Below are positions 8,832-17,188 of a stretch of DNA of 34,755 bases, in pieces. Source of the stretch: Desulfuromonadaceae bacterium. GTDB lineage: Bacteria > Desulfobacterota > Desulfuromonadia > Geobacterales > Pseudopelobacteraceae. Position numbers and translations under genes: made by a program. The DNA lies in NCBI GenBank assembly GCA_028712665.1, contig JAQTRC010000030.1, forward strand, positions 1-34,755. The letters are read 5' to 3'. The notes beneath the pieces are model-generated. The model ran no database searches and was not told where the DNA came from. It was given only the letters and a program-made list of their open reading frames with translations. Positions within the stretch are counted from its first letter, which is position 1. Each line of letters opens with the position of its first letter.

Positions 8832-9323
8832 TCAAATCAATATATTGCCGCCACCTCTTTCAAGATACAATCGTTTAAAATCCAGGAGCAGAATCATGTT
8901 TCCGTTTCGTGGCAAAATCCCCCAGATACCTCTTCGCAGGAGATATGGCTCAAGTAGCGTCGGGAAAAGGCGGATATCCTTATGTTTGAATTCAGCGATA
9001 TCCTCCATCGAATCGATAATCACCCGGTATGGCGCTACCCCTCCATTCCTGATGGTCGCAATAGCAGGCGAAGAATACCTTACAGCCTTTTCACCATACC
9101 CCATTTCTTCGTGAAACCAGAACAAATCTTCACCCTTCTCGCCTTGGTAGGCAGAGATCTCTGCGACCTGATCGGCGTCGATGCCAAAGAATACTCCAGC
9201 GACAGAAAAGATGAGCAGGTTTAATGTGTTCCTTTTTTTCTGCTCTTTTTGGGCGGATAATAATTCAGCTGCATCATCTGTCCCGTCCTGCGGAGCGGGG
9301 TATATTTCGCCAGAGACGGTCAT
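8832..9323 (-). CDS. cheW: CheW-like coupling protein
   Basis: This 163-residue protein has a CheW fold. After a hydrophilic N-terminal tail (1-32) comes LLIFSVAGVFFGIDADQVAEI, quoted here in part as the first CheW strand-helix, then YRVIIDSMEDIAEF and a C-terminal hydrophobic strand NMILLLDFKRLYL. It would bridge the MCPs and CheA. It overlaps the preceding cheW by 4 nt (ATGA). Two CheW-type proteins beside CheR-TPR and CheA-REC match the WspB/WspD pairing (family knowledge). This copy is more diverged than the other, with an unusual aromatic stretch DLFWFHEEMGYGEKAV in the middle. Confidence 0.85.
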   Translation of the reverse strand: MTVSGEIYPAPQDGTDDAAELLSAQKEQKKRNTLNLLIFSVAGVFFGIDADQVAEISAYQGEKGEDLFWFHEEMGYGEKAVRYSSPAIATIRNGGVAPYRVIIDSMEDIAEFKHKDIRLFPTLLEPYLLRRGIWGILPRNGNMILLLDFKRLYLERGGGNILI

Positions 9324-9838
9324 AATGTTATTAGTGCCGCCAGTTTGCCGACATCCAGCAGTGAAATTGTTTCACCGCCATATTCAAATTCTCCGACCAC
9401 AAGATCACGGGCGTCGCCACTCAGAGTAGCAAGAGGCGGACTTATCGTGCTACGCGGGATATCAACAACATCTTCTATCGAGTCTATCATTACGCCGGAA
9501 TGAAAATCTCCGCGAACGGCCATTGCAATCAGACATTTGCCGTGGTCACTCTTTGTCTCTCTCAGAAAATGACGTATGTCTATGACCGATTCGATATCCC
9601 CCCGCACATTGATTAGACCGGGAAGATGTTCAGGCAGACAGGGAACCCAGGATATTTCGCATGTGGGAAGAATTTCTCTGATATCCGTTCCGTAAAAAGC
9701 ATAACGCTTCTCGCCGCAGATGAAGATAACAACTTTAACCCGCTCCTCTTCAACGTCGACGACTTCCTTCGAACGCTCCCTTCTTTTGAGTTCGTCCAGG
9801 ATCAGTTCGCTTTTCAGTTGTTCTTCGTTTGCTACCAT
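9320..9838 (-). CDS. cheW: CheW-like coupling protein
   Basis: The protein has 172 residues from the ATG at 9838, where AGGAG stands 8 nt upstream. An in-frame ATG 11 codons earlier lacks a Shine-Dalgarno. A charged N-terminus (about 1-40) precedes a complete CheW domain: VVIFICGEKRYAFYGTDIRE, CLPEHLPGLINVRGDIESV, MAVRGDFHSGVMIDSIEDVV and a final GGETISLLDVGKLAAL. The 'GLINVRGDI' segment is the classic CheW signature. It begins 64 nt after the membrane kinase gene and overlaps the second cheW, so it links the kinase block to the chemosensory block in one presumed transcript. Confidence 0.93.
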   Translation of the reverse strand: MVANEEQLKSELILDELKRRERSKEVVDVEEERVKVVIFICGEKRYAFYGTDIREILPTCEISWVPCLPEHLPGLINVRGDIESVIDIRHFLRETKSDHGKCLIAMAVRGDFHSGVMIDSIEDVVDIPRSTISPPLATLSGDARDLVVGEFEYGGETISLLDVGKLAALITL

Positions 9839-9902
9839 ATCAGTTTCTCCTAAGTAGTGTGCTACACCCAAGCTTCTTGAGAGTTGAGAGACGAGAAAGC
9901 CA

Positions 9903-11294
9903 TCAACCTTCAGATATCACCGGAATGGTAAAAGAGAAGACACTCCCTTTGCCAAGTTCCGATTCAACCTGAATCCTTCCGCCGTGATGTTCTACAATTT
10001 CTTTGCAGATGGAGAGTCCAAGACCGGTCCCCTGCGGTTTGTCGGTCAGCGTATCCCCGATCTGATGGAATTTTTCAAACACCTTGTCGCAGTTTTCGGG
10101 CGCAATACCTATTCCGGTATCTGCAACAGAGACGATGACTTTATCGTGATCCCGATGCGCTTCAATAGTTATCCCGCCTCGCTCGGAAAACTTGACCGCA
10201 TTGGAGGCCAGATTGATAAGCAGCTGAACCAGCCGGTCGCGATCTCCGCTGATTTGTGGCATATCCTTTTCCAAATCCAGCTTCAAATAGAGCTGTCTGG
10301 CTTCTGTCAAGGGTTTGATGGTAGCCCCCACATGCTCAATAATAGCCGACAGATCAATGTCGTCAAAATGCCATTCAACCCGGCCGGCCTCCAGTTTTGC
10401 AAGATCAAGAACATTATTGATCAGAGTGGTCAACCGTTCACCTTCGGATATTATCACGTCGAGATTGCTCTGAATCTGATGGACCGAGCGCACCAACCTG
10501 TTATCGTTTGAATCCAGCAACGGAACGATATCATTTTCAATTTTTTTCTTTATTACCTTGGCGAAACCGTAGACCGAGGTCATGGGGGTGCGCAATTCAT
10601 GAGACACCGATGAAAGAAATTCCCCCTTTGCATGGCTGGCGGCATCCGCCATCTCTTTCAATAACTGATTTTGATGGCTGAGACGAATGGCTTTCGTCAT
10701 CGTGACGTGGTTGCGCTGCGAGTTTATCAGCAGGATAACTGAAAAGAGTACCCCAAAGAAGGCCAGGCCATATCCGAGCGTAGTACCCGGCATCATATTG
10801 ACGAACAGAAACGGCAGCATGACCGGAAAGAGGAACATCGGAAACGTACGGGGCAGAATTGACGTCGTGGCGGAGCTAATCCCGCAGACGGCCGGCAGGG
10901 TGCATGCAACCAGTATTTTGTATTCTATGTCGATATTCTGGTACAAAACCATATTCCCTGCGCCCCACCCCGCACCTGCCAGAAAAACTCCCCACCGCAA
11001 GCGCCCTTGCCACGCCGCGATGTCTGTTTTTCCGGCGGTACGTTTGAAAAATGCCCTGACAATAGCGAAACGGAATAAACAGACAAAGAGCTGAAATATC
11101 AGCCATGCCGACAACCCCAACGGCTGTATCCGCCCCCAGAAAAAATATGCCAACCCCAAGGATACCAGTGTCGTCGCCAACAGAGACGGCAATACGTCCC
11201 GGCAATGGAGATCGATCTGATCTATCTCGACTTTTTCCTTCAGAACGGAATCGTTCTGGGAGAGCGCATTTATTTGGGCTTCCTTATGCTTCAT
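9903..11294 (-). CDS. Multi-TM sensor histidine kinase
   Basis: About 463 residues. The frame also allows a TTG start two codons earlier; the ATG at 11294 is chosen because it sits just after the preceding stop. The N-terminal half has about six hydrophobic segments (roughly 38-57, 62-84, 103-122, 128-148, 152-170, 174-194) with no large extracytoplasmic loop, so it probably senses within or near the membrane. The kinase core has the H-box [10 protein letters not shown] (His about 232), a lengthened HisKA ending [14 protein letters not shown]-box [17 protein letters not shown] and [18 protein letters not shown]. No receiver is attached. It closely matches the kinase cores of the next two genes, and its start lies against the stop of the REC-PAS kinase. 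Confidence 0.92.
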   Translation of the reverse strand: MKHKEAQINALSQNDSVLKEKVEIDQIDLHCRDVLPSLLATTLVSLGLAYFFWGRIQPLGLSAWLIFQLFVCLFRFAIVRAFFKRTAGKTDIAAWQGRLRWGVFLAGAGWGAGNMVLYQNIDIEYKILVACTLPAVCGISSATTSILPRTFPMFLFPVMLPFLFVNMMPGTTLGYGLAFFGVLFSVILLINSQRNHVTMTKAIRLSHQNQLLKEMADAASHAKGEFLSSVSHELRTPMTSVYGFAKVIKKKIENDIVPLLDSNDNRLVRSVHQIQSNLDVIISEGERLTTLINNVLDLAKLEAGRVEWHFDDIDLSAIIEHVGATIKPLTEARQLYLKLDLEKDMPQISGDRDRLVQLLINLASNAVKFSERGGITIEAHRDHDKVIVSVADTGIGIAPENCDKVFEKFHQIGDTLTDKPQGTGLGLSICKEIVEHHGGRIQVESELGKGSVFSFTIPVISEG

Positions 11295-11296
11295 TT

Positions 11297-12862
11297 TCAA
11301 TCAGCTATCGTCAACGGGAGAATAAATGAGAAGGTGCTCCCTTTTCCAATCCGGCTTTCCACCCAGATTTTTCCACCATGATGCTCAACAATCTGCTGAC
11401 AGATCGGAAGTCCCAAGCCGCTTCCTTTCGGCCGATCGGTCAGTGTATCCCCAACCTGTTTGAATTTTTCGAAGACATTGTTAAGATCTTTTTCTGCAAT
11501 ACCAATACCGGTGTCATCAATCGAGACCGTGATAAAATTCTGCCAGTTTTCTGCCGGATAGTCCCTATCGGACATCCTCCGCGCCGTTACCGTGACAGAA
11601 CCGGTATCGGTAAATTTCAACGCATTGGACAGGAGATTGATAACCACCTGGACAATCCTGTCCCTGTCGCAGGATATACAGGGAAGTTCCATGGCAAAAT
11701 TTTTGTTTATCGTTATCCCTTTATTTTCATATAGCGATGTAGTTGCGGCGATGGCCTGTTCAAGAATTTCCGCGATCGGAGACAACTCATGTTTCCACTC
11801 GATTTTTCCAGCTTCCATTTTTGAAAGGTCAAGGACGTCATTGATCAGAGTGGTAAGACGTTCCCCCTCGGAAACGATGATCCCGATGTTATCGTTTATC
11901 TGCTGCACCGTTCGTTCTGTTTTGGCATCGCCTGGCGGAAGTTGAGGAAAAACAACCTCTTCAAGCTTTTTCCTTATTACCTTGGTGAATCCGAGCACCG
12001 AAGTAAGCGGAGTCCTGAGTTCGTGGGAGACGGTGGAGATAAAATCATCCTTCATCCGCTCGATCTCCTTCTCGGACGTTACATCCCTGACAATTACAAG
12101 ATTTCCTATGAACTCGTCCGGCCTGGATGATGATTTCTGTTTTTTCAGGATTGCCGCGGCAACGGCGGATCCTGTCCTCCCCCCCTCCAATTCGACTTGG
12201 GCGGCAAGGGGATGATCCGATTTCGAACAGATCATTTCAAACAGCGCCGCCAGATTTCCACTGAATGCGTCCTTGCAATTCTTACCGGCCAGTTCTGCCT
12301 CCTTCACCCCGAACATTCTCCCAAGGGCAGGATTTGCAAGTGTTACACGGCTATGGGCATTGGTGACAAGCAGGCCGTCAGGCATATTGTTGATGATGGC
12401 GGTCAGGTAGGAAAGGGTGTCTTCCTGTTCGGTAGTCTTGGCTGCCAGGTCGGCGATCAGCTGGAGATTCTGCAGGTGGAGCTGATGTTTTGCCAGAGCT
12501 CTTTTGACGGTAATATTTATGGTTTCTTCTATGCCTTCGTCTTTTAGCACATAGTCAATGGCTCCGCTGCTAAGGGCATCTACCGCAACCGAAATGCTGC
12601 TGACGCCGGTGACCATGATGATAGGGACATCGAGGCCACGGTTCCGAAGCTCCTTGATAAGTTGTATCCCATCCATTTTCGGCATATTAACGTCAGAAAC
12701 GATCAGGTTAATGGTTGAATCGGAAATGGATTTTTGAAGCGCCTCCAGGCCGTTCTCAGCCGTCACAATCGAGTATCCGCCGGCTTCAAGGATCGTTGTG
12801 AGCATCTCCAGCACGAATGGGTCATCATCTACAACCAGTATTTTCGTTTCAGGAGTTTTCAT
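11297..12862 (-). CDS. Receiver-PAS-histidine kinase
   Basis: This 521-residue soluble protein starts with a receiver domain (D12-D14, phosphoacceptor D57 in [11 protein letters not shown], about 1-122). A PAS domain follows (about 150-265: [25 protein letters not shown], quoted in part). Then comes a HisKA/HATPase core with H280 in [10 protein letters not shown], the elongated HisKA ending [14 protein letters not shown]-box [17 protein letters not shown] and [18 protein letters not shown]. Because the receiver is N-terminal and no C-terminal receiver exists, it is best read as a kinase whose activity is set by an upstream phospho-donor, such as the CheA or the free Hpt (inference). It overlaps both neighbouring kinase genes or their boundaries by about 4 nt. 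The Shine-Dalgarno GAGG precedes the ATG. Confidence 0.94.
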   Translation of the reverse strand: MKTPETKILVVDDDPFVLEMLTTILEAGGYSIVTAENGLEALQKSISDSTINLIVSDVNMPKMDGIQLIKELRNRGLDVPIIMVTGVSSISVAVDALSSGAIDYVLKDEGIEETINITVKRALAKHQLHLQNLQLIADLAAKTTEQEDTLSYLTAIINNMPDGLLVTNAHSRVTLANPALGRMFGVKEAELAGKNCKDAFSGNLAALFEMICSKSDHPLAAQVELEGGRTGSAVAAAILKKQKSSSRPDEFIGNLVIVRDVTSEKEIERMKDDFISTVSHELRTPLTSVLGFTKVIRKKLEEVVFPQLPPGDAKTERTVQQINDNIGIIVSEGERLTTLINDVLDLSKMEAGKIEWKHELSPIAEILEQAIAATTSLYENKGITINKNFAMELPCISCDRDRIVQVVINLLSNALKFTDTGSVTVTARRMSDRDYPAENWQNFITVSIDDTGIGIAEKDLNNVFEKFKQVGDTLTDRPKGSGLGLPICQQIVEHHGGKIWVESRIGKGSTFSFILPLTIAD

Positions 12863-14040
12863 ATCCTCACATCCTCCTCGACAGGGAGCGAAATGGTGAA
12901 TACACTTCCTTTGCCCGGTTCGCTCTCGACAGCAATCGTCCCGCCATGATATTCCACAATAAGCTTGCAGATAGGGAGCCCAAGACCGACCCCCTTCGGC
13001 TTGTCTGTGAGTGCGTCTCCAATCTGACTGAATTTTTCAAAAATCATTTCGTGCTGTGACGGGGGAATGCCAATGCCTGTATCCGAGACACTCAAAACCA
13101 CATAATTATTAAACCTTTTTGCGCTGCACGTTACCCTTCCCCGTTCGGTAAACGCGGAGGCATTAGAGAGCATATGGTTGATAACCTGCGAAATTCTGTA
13201 TCTGTCACCCTTGATCAACAGAGGATCGTCTCCGATCTTTACTTCCAATTCGAGCCCTTTTTCCTTGAACGCCGGCAAGAGCGCATCAGTTGAATTCTCT
13301 ACAACCTCTTTGATGGAGAGCGGTTCCCATCTCCACTCTACCGTACCCGCCTCCATTGCGGTCAGGTCGAGGATACTCTCTATCAATCCGGCAAATCTTG
13401 CCGACTCCGAGACAATAACAACCAGGTTCTCTTCAACCTGCTGGATTACTTTGCCGATTTTCAGATTATCGACAACGATTTCAGGGATGAGTTTCTTCAG
13501 TTTTTTTATGCTGATTTCGGCAAATCCGATGATAGAGGTTAGAGGTGTCCGCAATTCATGGGAGACTGAAGATAGAAATGTGCTCTTCACCTGATCCAGT
13601 TCTTTCAGTTTCTCATATGCCTGTTTCAGAGCCGCCGACTCCTCGACACTTTTCCCGAGATCCCTGACCCTGCGTTCAAGCGTTGCCTTTTCGATCGCAC
13701 GCCTGAGCGTCACCATGATTCTGCTTATCTGAGGCGGCTTCTCGACAAAATCATAGGCGCCGAGTTTTATCGCCTCCACAGCAGTCGCTATGTCTCCAAA
13801 GGCGGTGATCATGATCACCGGGATATCAGGATCATATTTCCTCAACTCCTTGAGGGTTTCAATGCCATCCATACCGGGCATCTTCAGGTCGAGAAGCACT
13901 GCGTCAAATGCCGCTTCGCGAAAGAGTTCCACAGCACTCTGCCCGTCACAGGCCGCAGTGGCCGTAAAACCGTATTGGCAGAGTTTTTCAGTCAGGACAT
14001 ACCGAACCATCTCATCATCATCAACAACCAGTACGTTCAT
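12859..14040 (-). CDS. Receiver-histidine kinase
   Basis: About 393 residues from the ATG at 14040, giving MNVLVVDDDE, the usual beginning of a receiver. An ATG four codons earlier is also in frame and cannot be excluded. The receiver (phosphoacceptor in LLDLKMPGMDG, about residue 51) has the [20 protein letters not shown] signature typical of NtrC-type receivers. A short coiled linker follows. Then comes the kinase core: [14 protein letters not shown], the elongated HisKA ending LDLTAMEAGTVEW, N-box INHMLSNASAF, DTGIGI and GVGLGLPICKLIVEYHGG. It overlaps the Hpt gene by 20 nt and the next kinase by 4 nt. A run of seven G's precedes the ATG. It is a paralogue of its two downstream neighbours, but its HisKA lacks their EGERL motif. 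Confidence 0.93.
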   Translation of the reverse strand: MNVLVVDDDEMVRYVLTEKLCQYGFTATAACDGQSAVELFREAAFDAVLLDLKMPGMDGIETLKELRKYDPDIPVIMITAFGDIATAVEAIKLGAYDFVEKPPQISRIMVTLRRAIEKATLERRVRDLGKSVEESAALKQAYEKLKELDQVKSTFLSSVSHELRTPLTSIIGFAEISIKKLKKLIPEIVVDNLKIGKVIQQVEENLVVIVSESARFAGLIESILDLTAMEAGTVEWRWEPLSIKEVVENSTDALLPAFKEKGLELEVKIGDDPLLIKGDRYRISQVINHMLSNASAFTERGRVTCSAKRFNNYVVLSVSDTGIGIPPSQHEMIFEKFSQIGDALTDKPKGVGLGLPICKLIVEYHGGTIAVESEPGKGSVFTISLPVEEDVRI

Positions 14041-14386
14041 CTTCCCCCCCATCCGTAGCCAATTCCAGCATTACCTTTTCATATTCTTCGACAAACTTCG
14101 TGAAGTGGAGTCGTGCGGAATCCAGATCCCCCCCGATTGCGCTCTGCTCTATACTCCTGGCTTTATCGCTCATGTCGCCGGCTCCCAGCATCGCCGAAGA
14201 ACCCATAATTGTATGAGCCGCTCTTTCGATTGACCCGATATCGCCGGAATCGAGGAACCCCTTAAGCAACTCAACCTGGGTAGGAATATTTTTTATGAAG
14301 ATCGCCTTGATCTTGGCAAACATCCGTTCATCACCCTCCAGCCACTGGAGGGCCTTCCGCCTGTCGATCTGTTCATGTTCATTCAT
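14021..14386 (-). CDS. Stand-alone Hpt phosphotransfer protein
   Basis: The 121 residues form a single Hpt four-helix domain with phosphoacceptor H58 in RAAHTIMGSSAMLGA. It has no kinase or receiver domain. Such proteins carry phosphate between receiver aspartates in multistep relays (family knowledge). In this operon the likely exchange partners are the two REC-first kinases downstream, the CheA receiver and the two free regulators upstream (inference). GGAG stands 5 nt before the ATG. The 3' end overlaps the REC-kinase gene by 20 nt in a different frame, suggesting coupled translation and a roughly fixed ratio of Hpt to kinase. Confidence 0.92.
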   Translation of the reverse strand: MNEHEQIDRRKALQWLEGDERMFAKIKAIFIKNIPTQVELLKGFLDSGDIGSIERAAHTIMGSSAMLGAGDMSDKARSIEQSAIGGDLDSARLHFTKFVEEYEKVMLELATDGGEDERTGC

Positions 14387-14466
14387 TGCTGCTCCATTTC
14401 AGTAATACGTCTGAAATTACGAGGTGCGCGCATACACTTCAAAAATCCGGCTGAATAATCCAAACT

Positions 14467-14841
14467 TCAAATACCTAAGATCTTCCTCGCCACCTCAAGA
14501 ATCTCGTCAGGATTGAAGGGCTTTGTCATATAGATGTCGGCCCCGACATCTTTGCCCTTCTGTTTGTCAAATTTCTGCCCCTTTACCGTGAGCAGGACGA
14601 TGCATACATTACCGATGACAAGCTTCTTTTTAACCTCGTTGCAAACTGCGAATCCATCCATCTTCGGCATCATAACATCAAGAAAGACAACATCCGGGGT
14701 TTCATTCCTGATGATGTCGAGAGCGCTCTCTCCATTATCGGCGGTGATAAGTTCCACCCCCTTCTCCTCCAACTCTTCGAGTGTCTGCTTGAGGAGACGC
14801 CGGATATTCGGGTCATCGTCAACAATCAGTATCTTTGGCAT
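14467..14841 (-). CDS. Single-domain response regulator (twin 1)
   Basis: The protein has 124 residues from the ATG at 14841, which has GGAGG about 6 nt upstream. An ATG four codons earlier is less likely because it contains the Shine-Dalgarno itself. It is a lone CheY-like receiver: DDD at 8-10, phosphoacceptor D55 in FLDVMMPKMDG, Thr of LLTVKG and K107 of MTKPFNPDE. By eye 97 of 124 residues match twin 2 at 15056-15430, so the pair arose by duplication. It carries no output domain and could act as a phosphate carrier, a sink, or a diffusible effector. It lies 80 nt upstream of the Hpt gene. A 143-bp repeat and a hairpin sit between the twins. Confidence 0.93.
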   Translation of the reverse strand: MPKILIVDDDPNIRRLLKQTLEELEEKGVELITADNGESALDIIRNETPDVVFLDVMMPKMDGFAVCNEVKKKLVIGNVCIVLLTVKGQKFDKQKGKDVGADIYMTKPFNPDEILEVARKILGI

Positions 14842-14870
14842 TGCTTCCTCCATTTATAGACGACCTAGTT

Positions 14871-15013
14871 AGTTTCCGTCCGGAAAGGGTGCTTTTCTCC
14901 CCTGGCGGCGTCAATCTTCGGTCTTGCTTGTGCGGCGTACCGATGTACGCCTCCGCGCAATCCCTTGATTTCCTTGCCAGGAGAAAAAATCTCCTATTTC
15001 CGAAGCGGAAACC
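14871..15013. repeat. MITE-like 143-bp hairpin repeat between the twin regulators
   Basis: The left end AGTTTCCGTCCGGAAA and the right end, whose reverse complement starts GGTTTCCGCTTCGGAAA, are imperfect terminal inverted repeats. The similarity continues inward for about 40 bp, including matching TTTTCTCC-CCTGGC tracts. In the middle lies a second inverted repeat, GGCGTAC-CGAT-GTACGCC. The whole unit can fold as one long hairpin. No convincing ORF is present. The ends resemble the GTTTCCATCCGG hairpins at 2842, 15021 and 21061, so it is probably the long form of the same family. Confidence 0.75.
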
Positions 15014-15020
15014 AATCAAT

Positions 15021-15052
15021 AGTTTCTCATCCGGTTTTTCCGGATGGAAACT
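15021..15052. repeat. GTTTCCATCCGG hairpin
   Basis: Left arm AGTTTCTCATCCGG (15021-15034), TTTTT loop, right arm CCGGATGGAAACT (15040-15052). The arms pair fully apart from one extra T in the left arm. It sits just after the stop of twin regulator 2 (15056) and 8 bp from the MITE-like element. On the minus strand the loop is a run of A's and no terminal T-run exists, so it is a repeat that could attenuate or protect the transcript rather than a clear terminator. Confidence 0.75.
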
Positions 15053-15055
15053 AGT

Positions 15056-15430
15056 TTATAATCCAAGGATACTTCTCGCCTTCTCAAGCACCTCATCCGG
15101 GTTAAAGGGTTTTGTCATATAGATGTCAGCCCCGACATCGGCCCCCTTCTGTTTATCAAATTCCTGCCCCTTGGCCGTTAAAAGGACGATGTACACACCA
15201 CTGATGCCGAGCTCGTTTTTGACCTTGTTGCAGACATCGAACCCATTCATTTTCGGCATCATTACATCAAGAAAGACTAACTCCGGAGTCTCACTCCTGA
15301 TTATGTCGAGCGCGGTCTCTCCGTTATCAGCCGTGATCAGCTCCACCCCTTCGTCCTCCAGCTCTTCAAGAACCTGCTCAAGGAGAAGCCGGATGAACGG
15401 TTCATCATCTACAATCAATATCTTTGGCAT
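15056..15430 (-). CDS. Single-domain response regulator (twin 2)
   Basis: This is a 124-residue lone receiver with DDE at 8-10, phosphoacceptor D55 in FLDVMMPKMNG and K107 in MTKPFNPDE. It is about 78% identical by eye to twin 1. Differences cluster on helix 1, helix 3 and the loop after strand 4, surfaces that often determine partner choice, while the active site is unchanged. GAGG stands 6 nt before the ATG. It begins 24 nt after the HD-GYP stop, so co-transcription with that gene is likely. Confidence 0.94.
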   Translation of the reverse strand: MPKILIVDDEPFIRLLLEQVLEELEDEGVELITADNGETALDIIRSETPELVFLDVMMPKMNGFDVCNKVKNELGISGVYIVLLTAKGQEFDKQKGADVGADIYMTKPFNPDEVLEKARSILGL

Positions 15431-15454
15431 ATCTTCCTCCCCACTCCATATGTA

Positions 15455-16822
15455 TCAGAGTATAATTTTCAGTCGCGAGTTTGCTGTAAAAAAGGCTTCC
15501 ATCACATCAGAGGCAAAAAAGGCTTCCACAATCTCCGGGTCAAACTGCGAACCGGAATATTTTCGCAACTCATCAAAAGCCACTTCGAGAGTCAAGCCAC
15601 TCCGGTACGGTCTGTTGGTTGTCATCGCGTCAAACGAATCGGCCACCGCAATGATCCGCGCGGTAATATCGATTTCTTCCCCCTTCAGGCCGTCGGGATA
15701 CCCCTTCCCGTTGAATTTTTCATGGTGATGTTTCACCCCTGGGATCGCCGATTTTAACTGTGAAAGGTTGCGGATAATCTCCTCGCCATACACGGGATGT
15801 TTCTTTATCTGATCGAACTCATCATCGGTAAGGGCGGACTCTTTAAGAAGTACGTTGTCCCTGATGCCTATTTTGCCGATATCGTGCAGTACGGCTCCGA
15901 GCTGAAGTCTTGCCATCTCTTCTTTCGACAACCCCAGAGTCTTTCCTATTGCAAGGCTGTACTCCATGACCCTCTTGGTGTGGTTGCCCGTATAGGGATC
16001 CCTTTTTTCGATTGTTTCTGCGAGGGTGTAAACAGTGGTATAAAAGGCATCCTTCAACTGTTCGTACAGGCCTGCATTCTCAATGGCCACCGCTGCAAGA
16101 GAGGCAAGGGTGGTAAAGAGTTTCAGATCTTCCGCCGTGTACGTGACCGGCTGGTCGTTGCCCAGTTCAATAACGCCTGCAATATTATCTTTGGCCTTGA
16201 GCGGAGCACACATCAGAGAACTGATGCTGACAGCCCCTTCGACAAACCGCGGGTCGGAATGTACGTCATTAATGATCTCCGCACGGCCCGAAACCAGTAC
16301 GCTCCCTGCGATACCCACTCCCCGGCTGACGGAAGTCACAGCCTCGGTCTCATGGTCATATCCGCCAATCAGCTCCAGTGCATCGGTTTCCTTGTTCAGC
16401 AGCAGCACGGATACACTGCTCAGAGTGATGACCCTCCTGGCCTCTTCGATCACGAGTCGCGCCACTTCTTTCGTGTCCAGGCAGGAAGAGACCTTCTCAA
16501 CCATATCGTACAGGAGCGTTATCTCCTTGTACTTGTTAAGCGTCTCGCTTACAAGCGCCCGCTTTTCCGCCTCCGATTCCGCCAAGCTGGTGAGGAGCGA
16601 GGCAATAGGCGCAACCTTTTCATTGCCGTACACAGAGCCGATTACCTGGCCGGCCACTGTCACCGGATGCTGAATAAGCCGCTCGGCTCCATCAGTAGCA
16701 ATCAGGAGTTTCCCCTCATCATCTTCGATAATAATGGAAGTTTCCAGATCAATGACCAGGCGGCGAAGTATCGGTGCTAACGCTCGTTTTTTTATCAACT
16801 TGCTGAGACTGTCAGGCATCAT
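15455..16822 (-). CDS. GAF/HD-GYP protein, probable cyclic-di-GMP phosphodiesterase
   Basis: The 455 residues comprise an N-terminal region (1-95), a GAF domain (about 100-250) and an HD-GYP domain (about 260-440). The metal and catalytic residues expected for this family are present: H281 in GNHTKR, H313-D314 in HDIGKIGI, H342 in KHPVYG, HHHE at 365-368, the GYP triplet 374-376 in NGKGYPDG, and D395 in VADSFDAM. It would hydrolyse c-di-GMP (family knowledge), with the GAF domain as likely sensor. It has no receiver of its own. The twin regulators immediately downstream could act on it in trans (inference). AAGGGG precedes the ATG by 7 nt. No promoter in the 366-bp gap upstream is convincing. 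Confidence 0.93.
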   Translation of the reverse strand: MMPDSLSKLIKKRALAPILRRLVIDLETSIIIEDDEGKLLIATDGAERLIQHPVTVAGQVIGSVYGNEKVAPIASLLTSLAESEAEKRALVSETLNKYKEITLLYDMVEKVSSCLDTKEVARLVIEEARRVITLSSVSVLLLNKETDALELIGGYDHETEAVTSVSRGVGIAGSVLVSGRAEIINDVHSDPRFVEGAVSISSLMCAPLKAKDNIAGVIELGNDQPVTYTAEDLKLFTTLASLAAVAIENAGLYEQLKDAFYTTVYTLAETIEKRDPYTGNHTKRVMEYSLAIGKTLGLSKEEMARLQLGAVLHDIGKIGIRDNVLLKESALTDDEFDQIKKHPVYGEEIIRNLSQLKSAIPGVKHHHEKFNGKGYPDGLKGEEIDITARIIAVADSFDAMTTNRPYRSGLTLEVAFDELRKYSGSQFDPEIVEAFFASDVMEAFFTANSRLKIIL

Positions 16823-17188
16823 GTTCCAACCCCTTCGCTACAATCGCGTTAATCCGGATTCTTGACAAAAGATCCCCACCTGAAACTGCGGCTCCTTTGG
16901 CCCCTCATAACATGTTTAAGAGCTCCGGATATAACGGCAATATATTACTCCATTTTAGACATTTCAGTTTTTATCACGCCCCCCGGCATGACCTTCTCCC
17001 AATGCTGGTCAGAGTCCCTCCTATACCAGAGTGCAGGTCTTATCGGGCTGGATTATCTGATGTAATACCGATTTTTGCAACAACTTATGAACATTATTTT
17101 ATCGTGGGGTATACACTGCATGCAAAAGCTTGTTCTTTACAACCGCTTCTCCTCCCTGGTTCATTGATGGAACCTATCTGTCGGATCG
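16823..17188. other. Intergenic stretch, no gene seen
   Basis: These 366 bp separate the Cache kinase from the HD-GYP gene. Short open frames on the plus strand lack ribosome sites and recognisable products. The composition is AT-richer than its neighbours. It probably holds the promoter for the HD-GYP, twin regulator and kinase block. A weak TTGTCA-N17-GATTGT match on the minus strand, starting near 16870, is not strong enough to call. No terminator, tRNA or known riboswitch motif is recognised. Confidence 0.5.

Noticed and set aside
14041..14052. G7 tract at the Hpt/kinase overlap as a phase-variable switch
   Set aside because: Seven G's is short for efficient slippage, and the tract is explained by GGG GGG codons and the local ribosome-binding context.
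15797..16780. Long plus-strand open frame opposite the HD-GYP gene
   Set aside because: It is a shadow of a gene with intact catalytic motifs. It has no Shine-Dalgarno and a Cys/Arg/Gln-rich nonsense-like composition.
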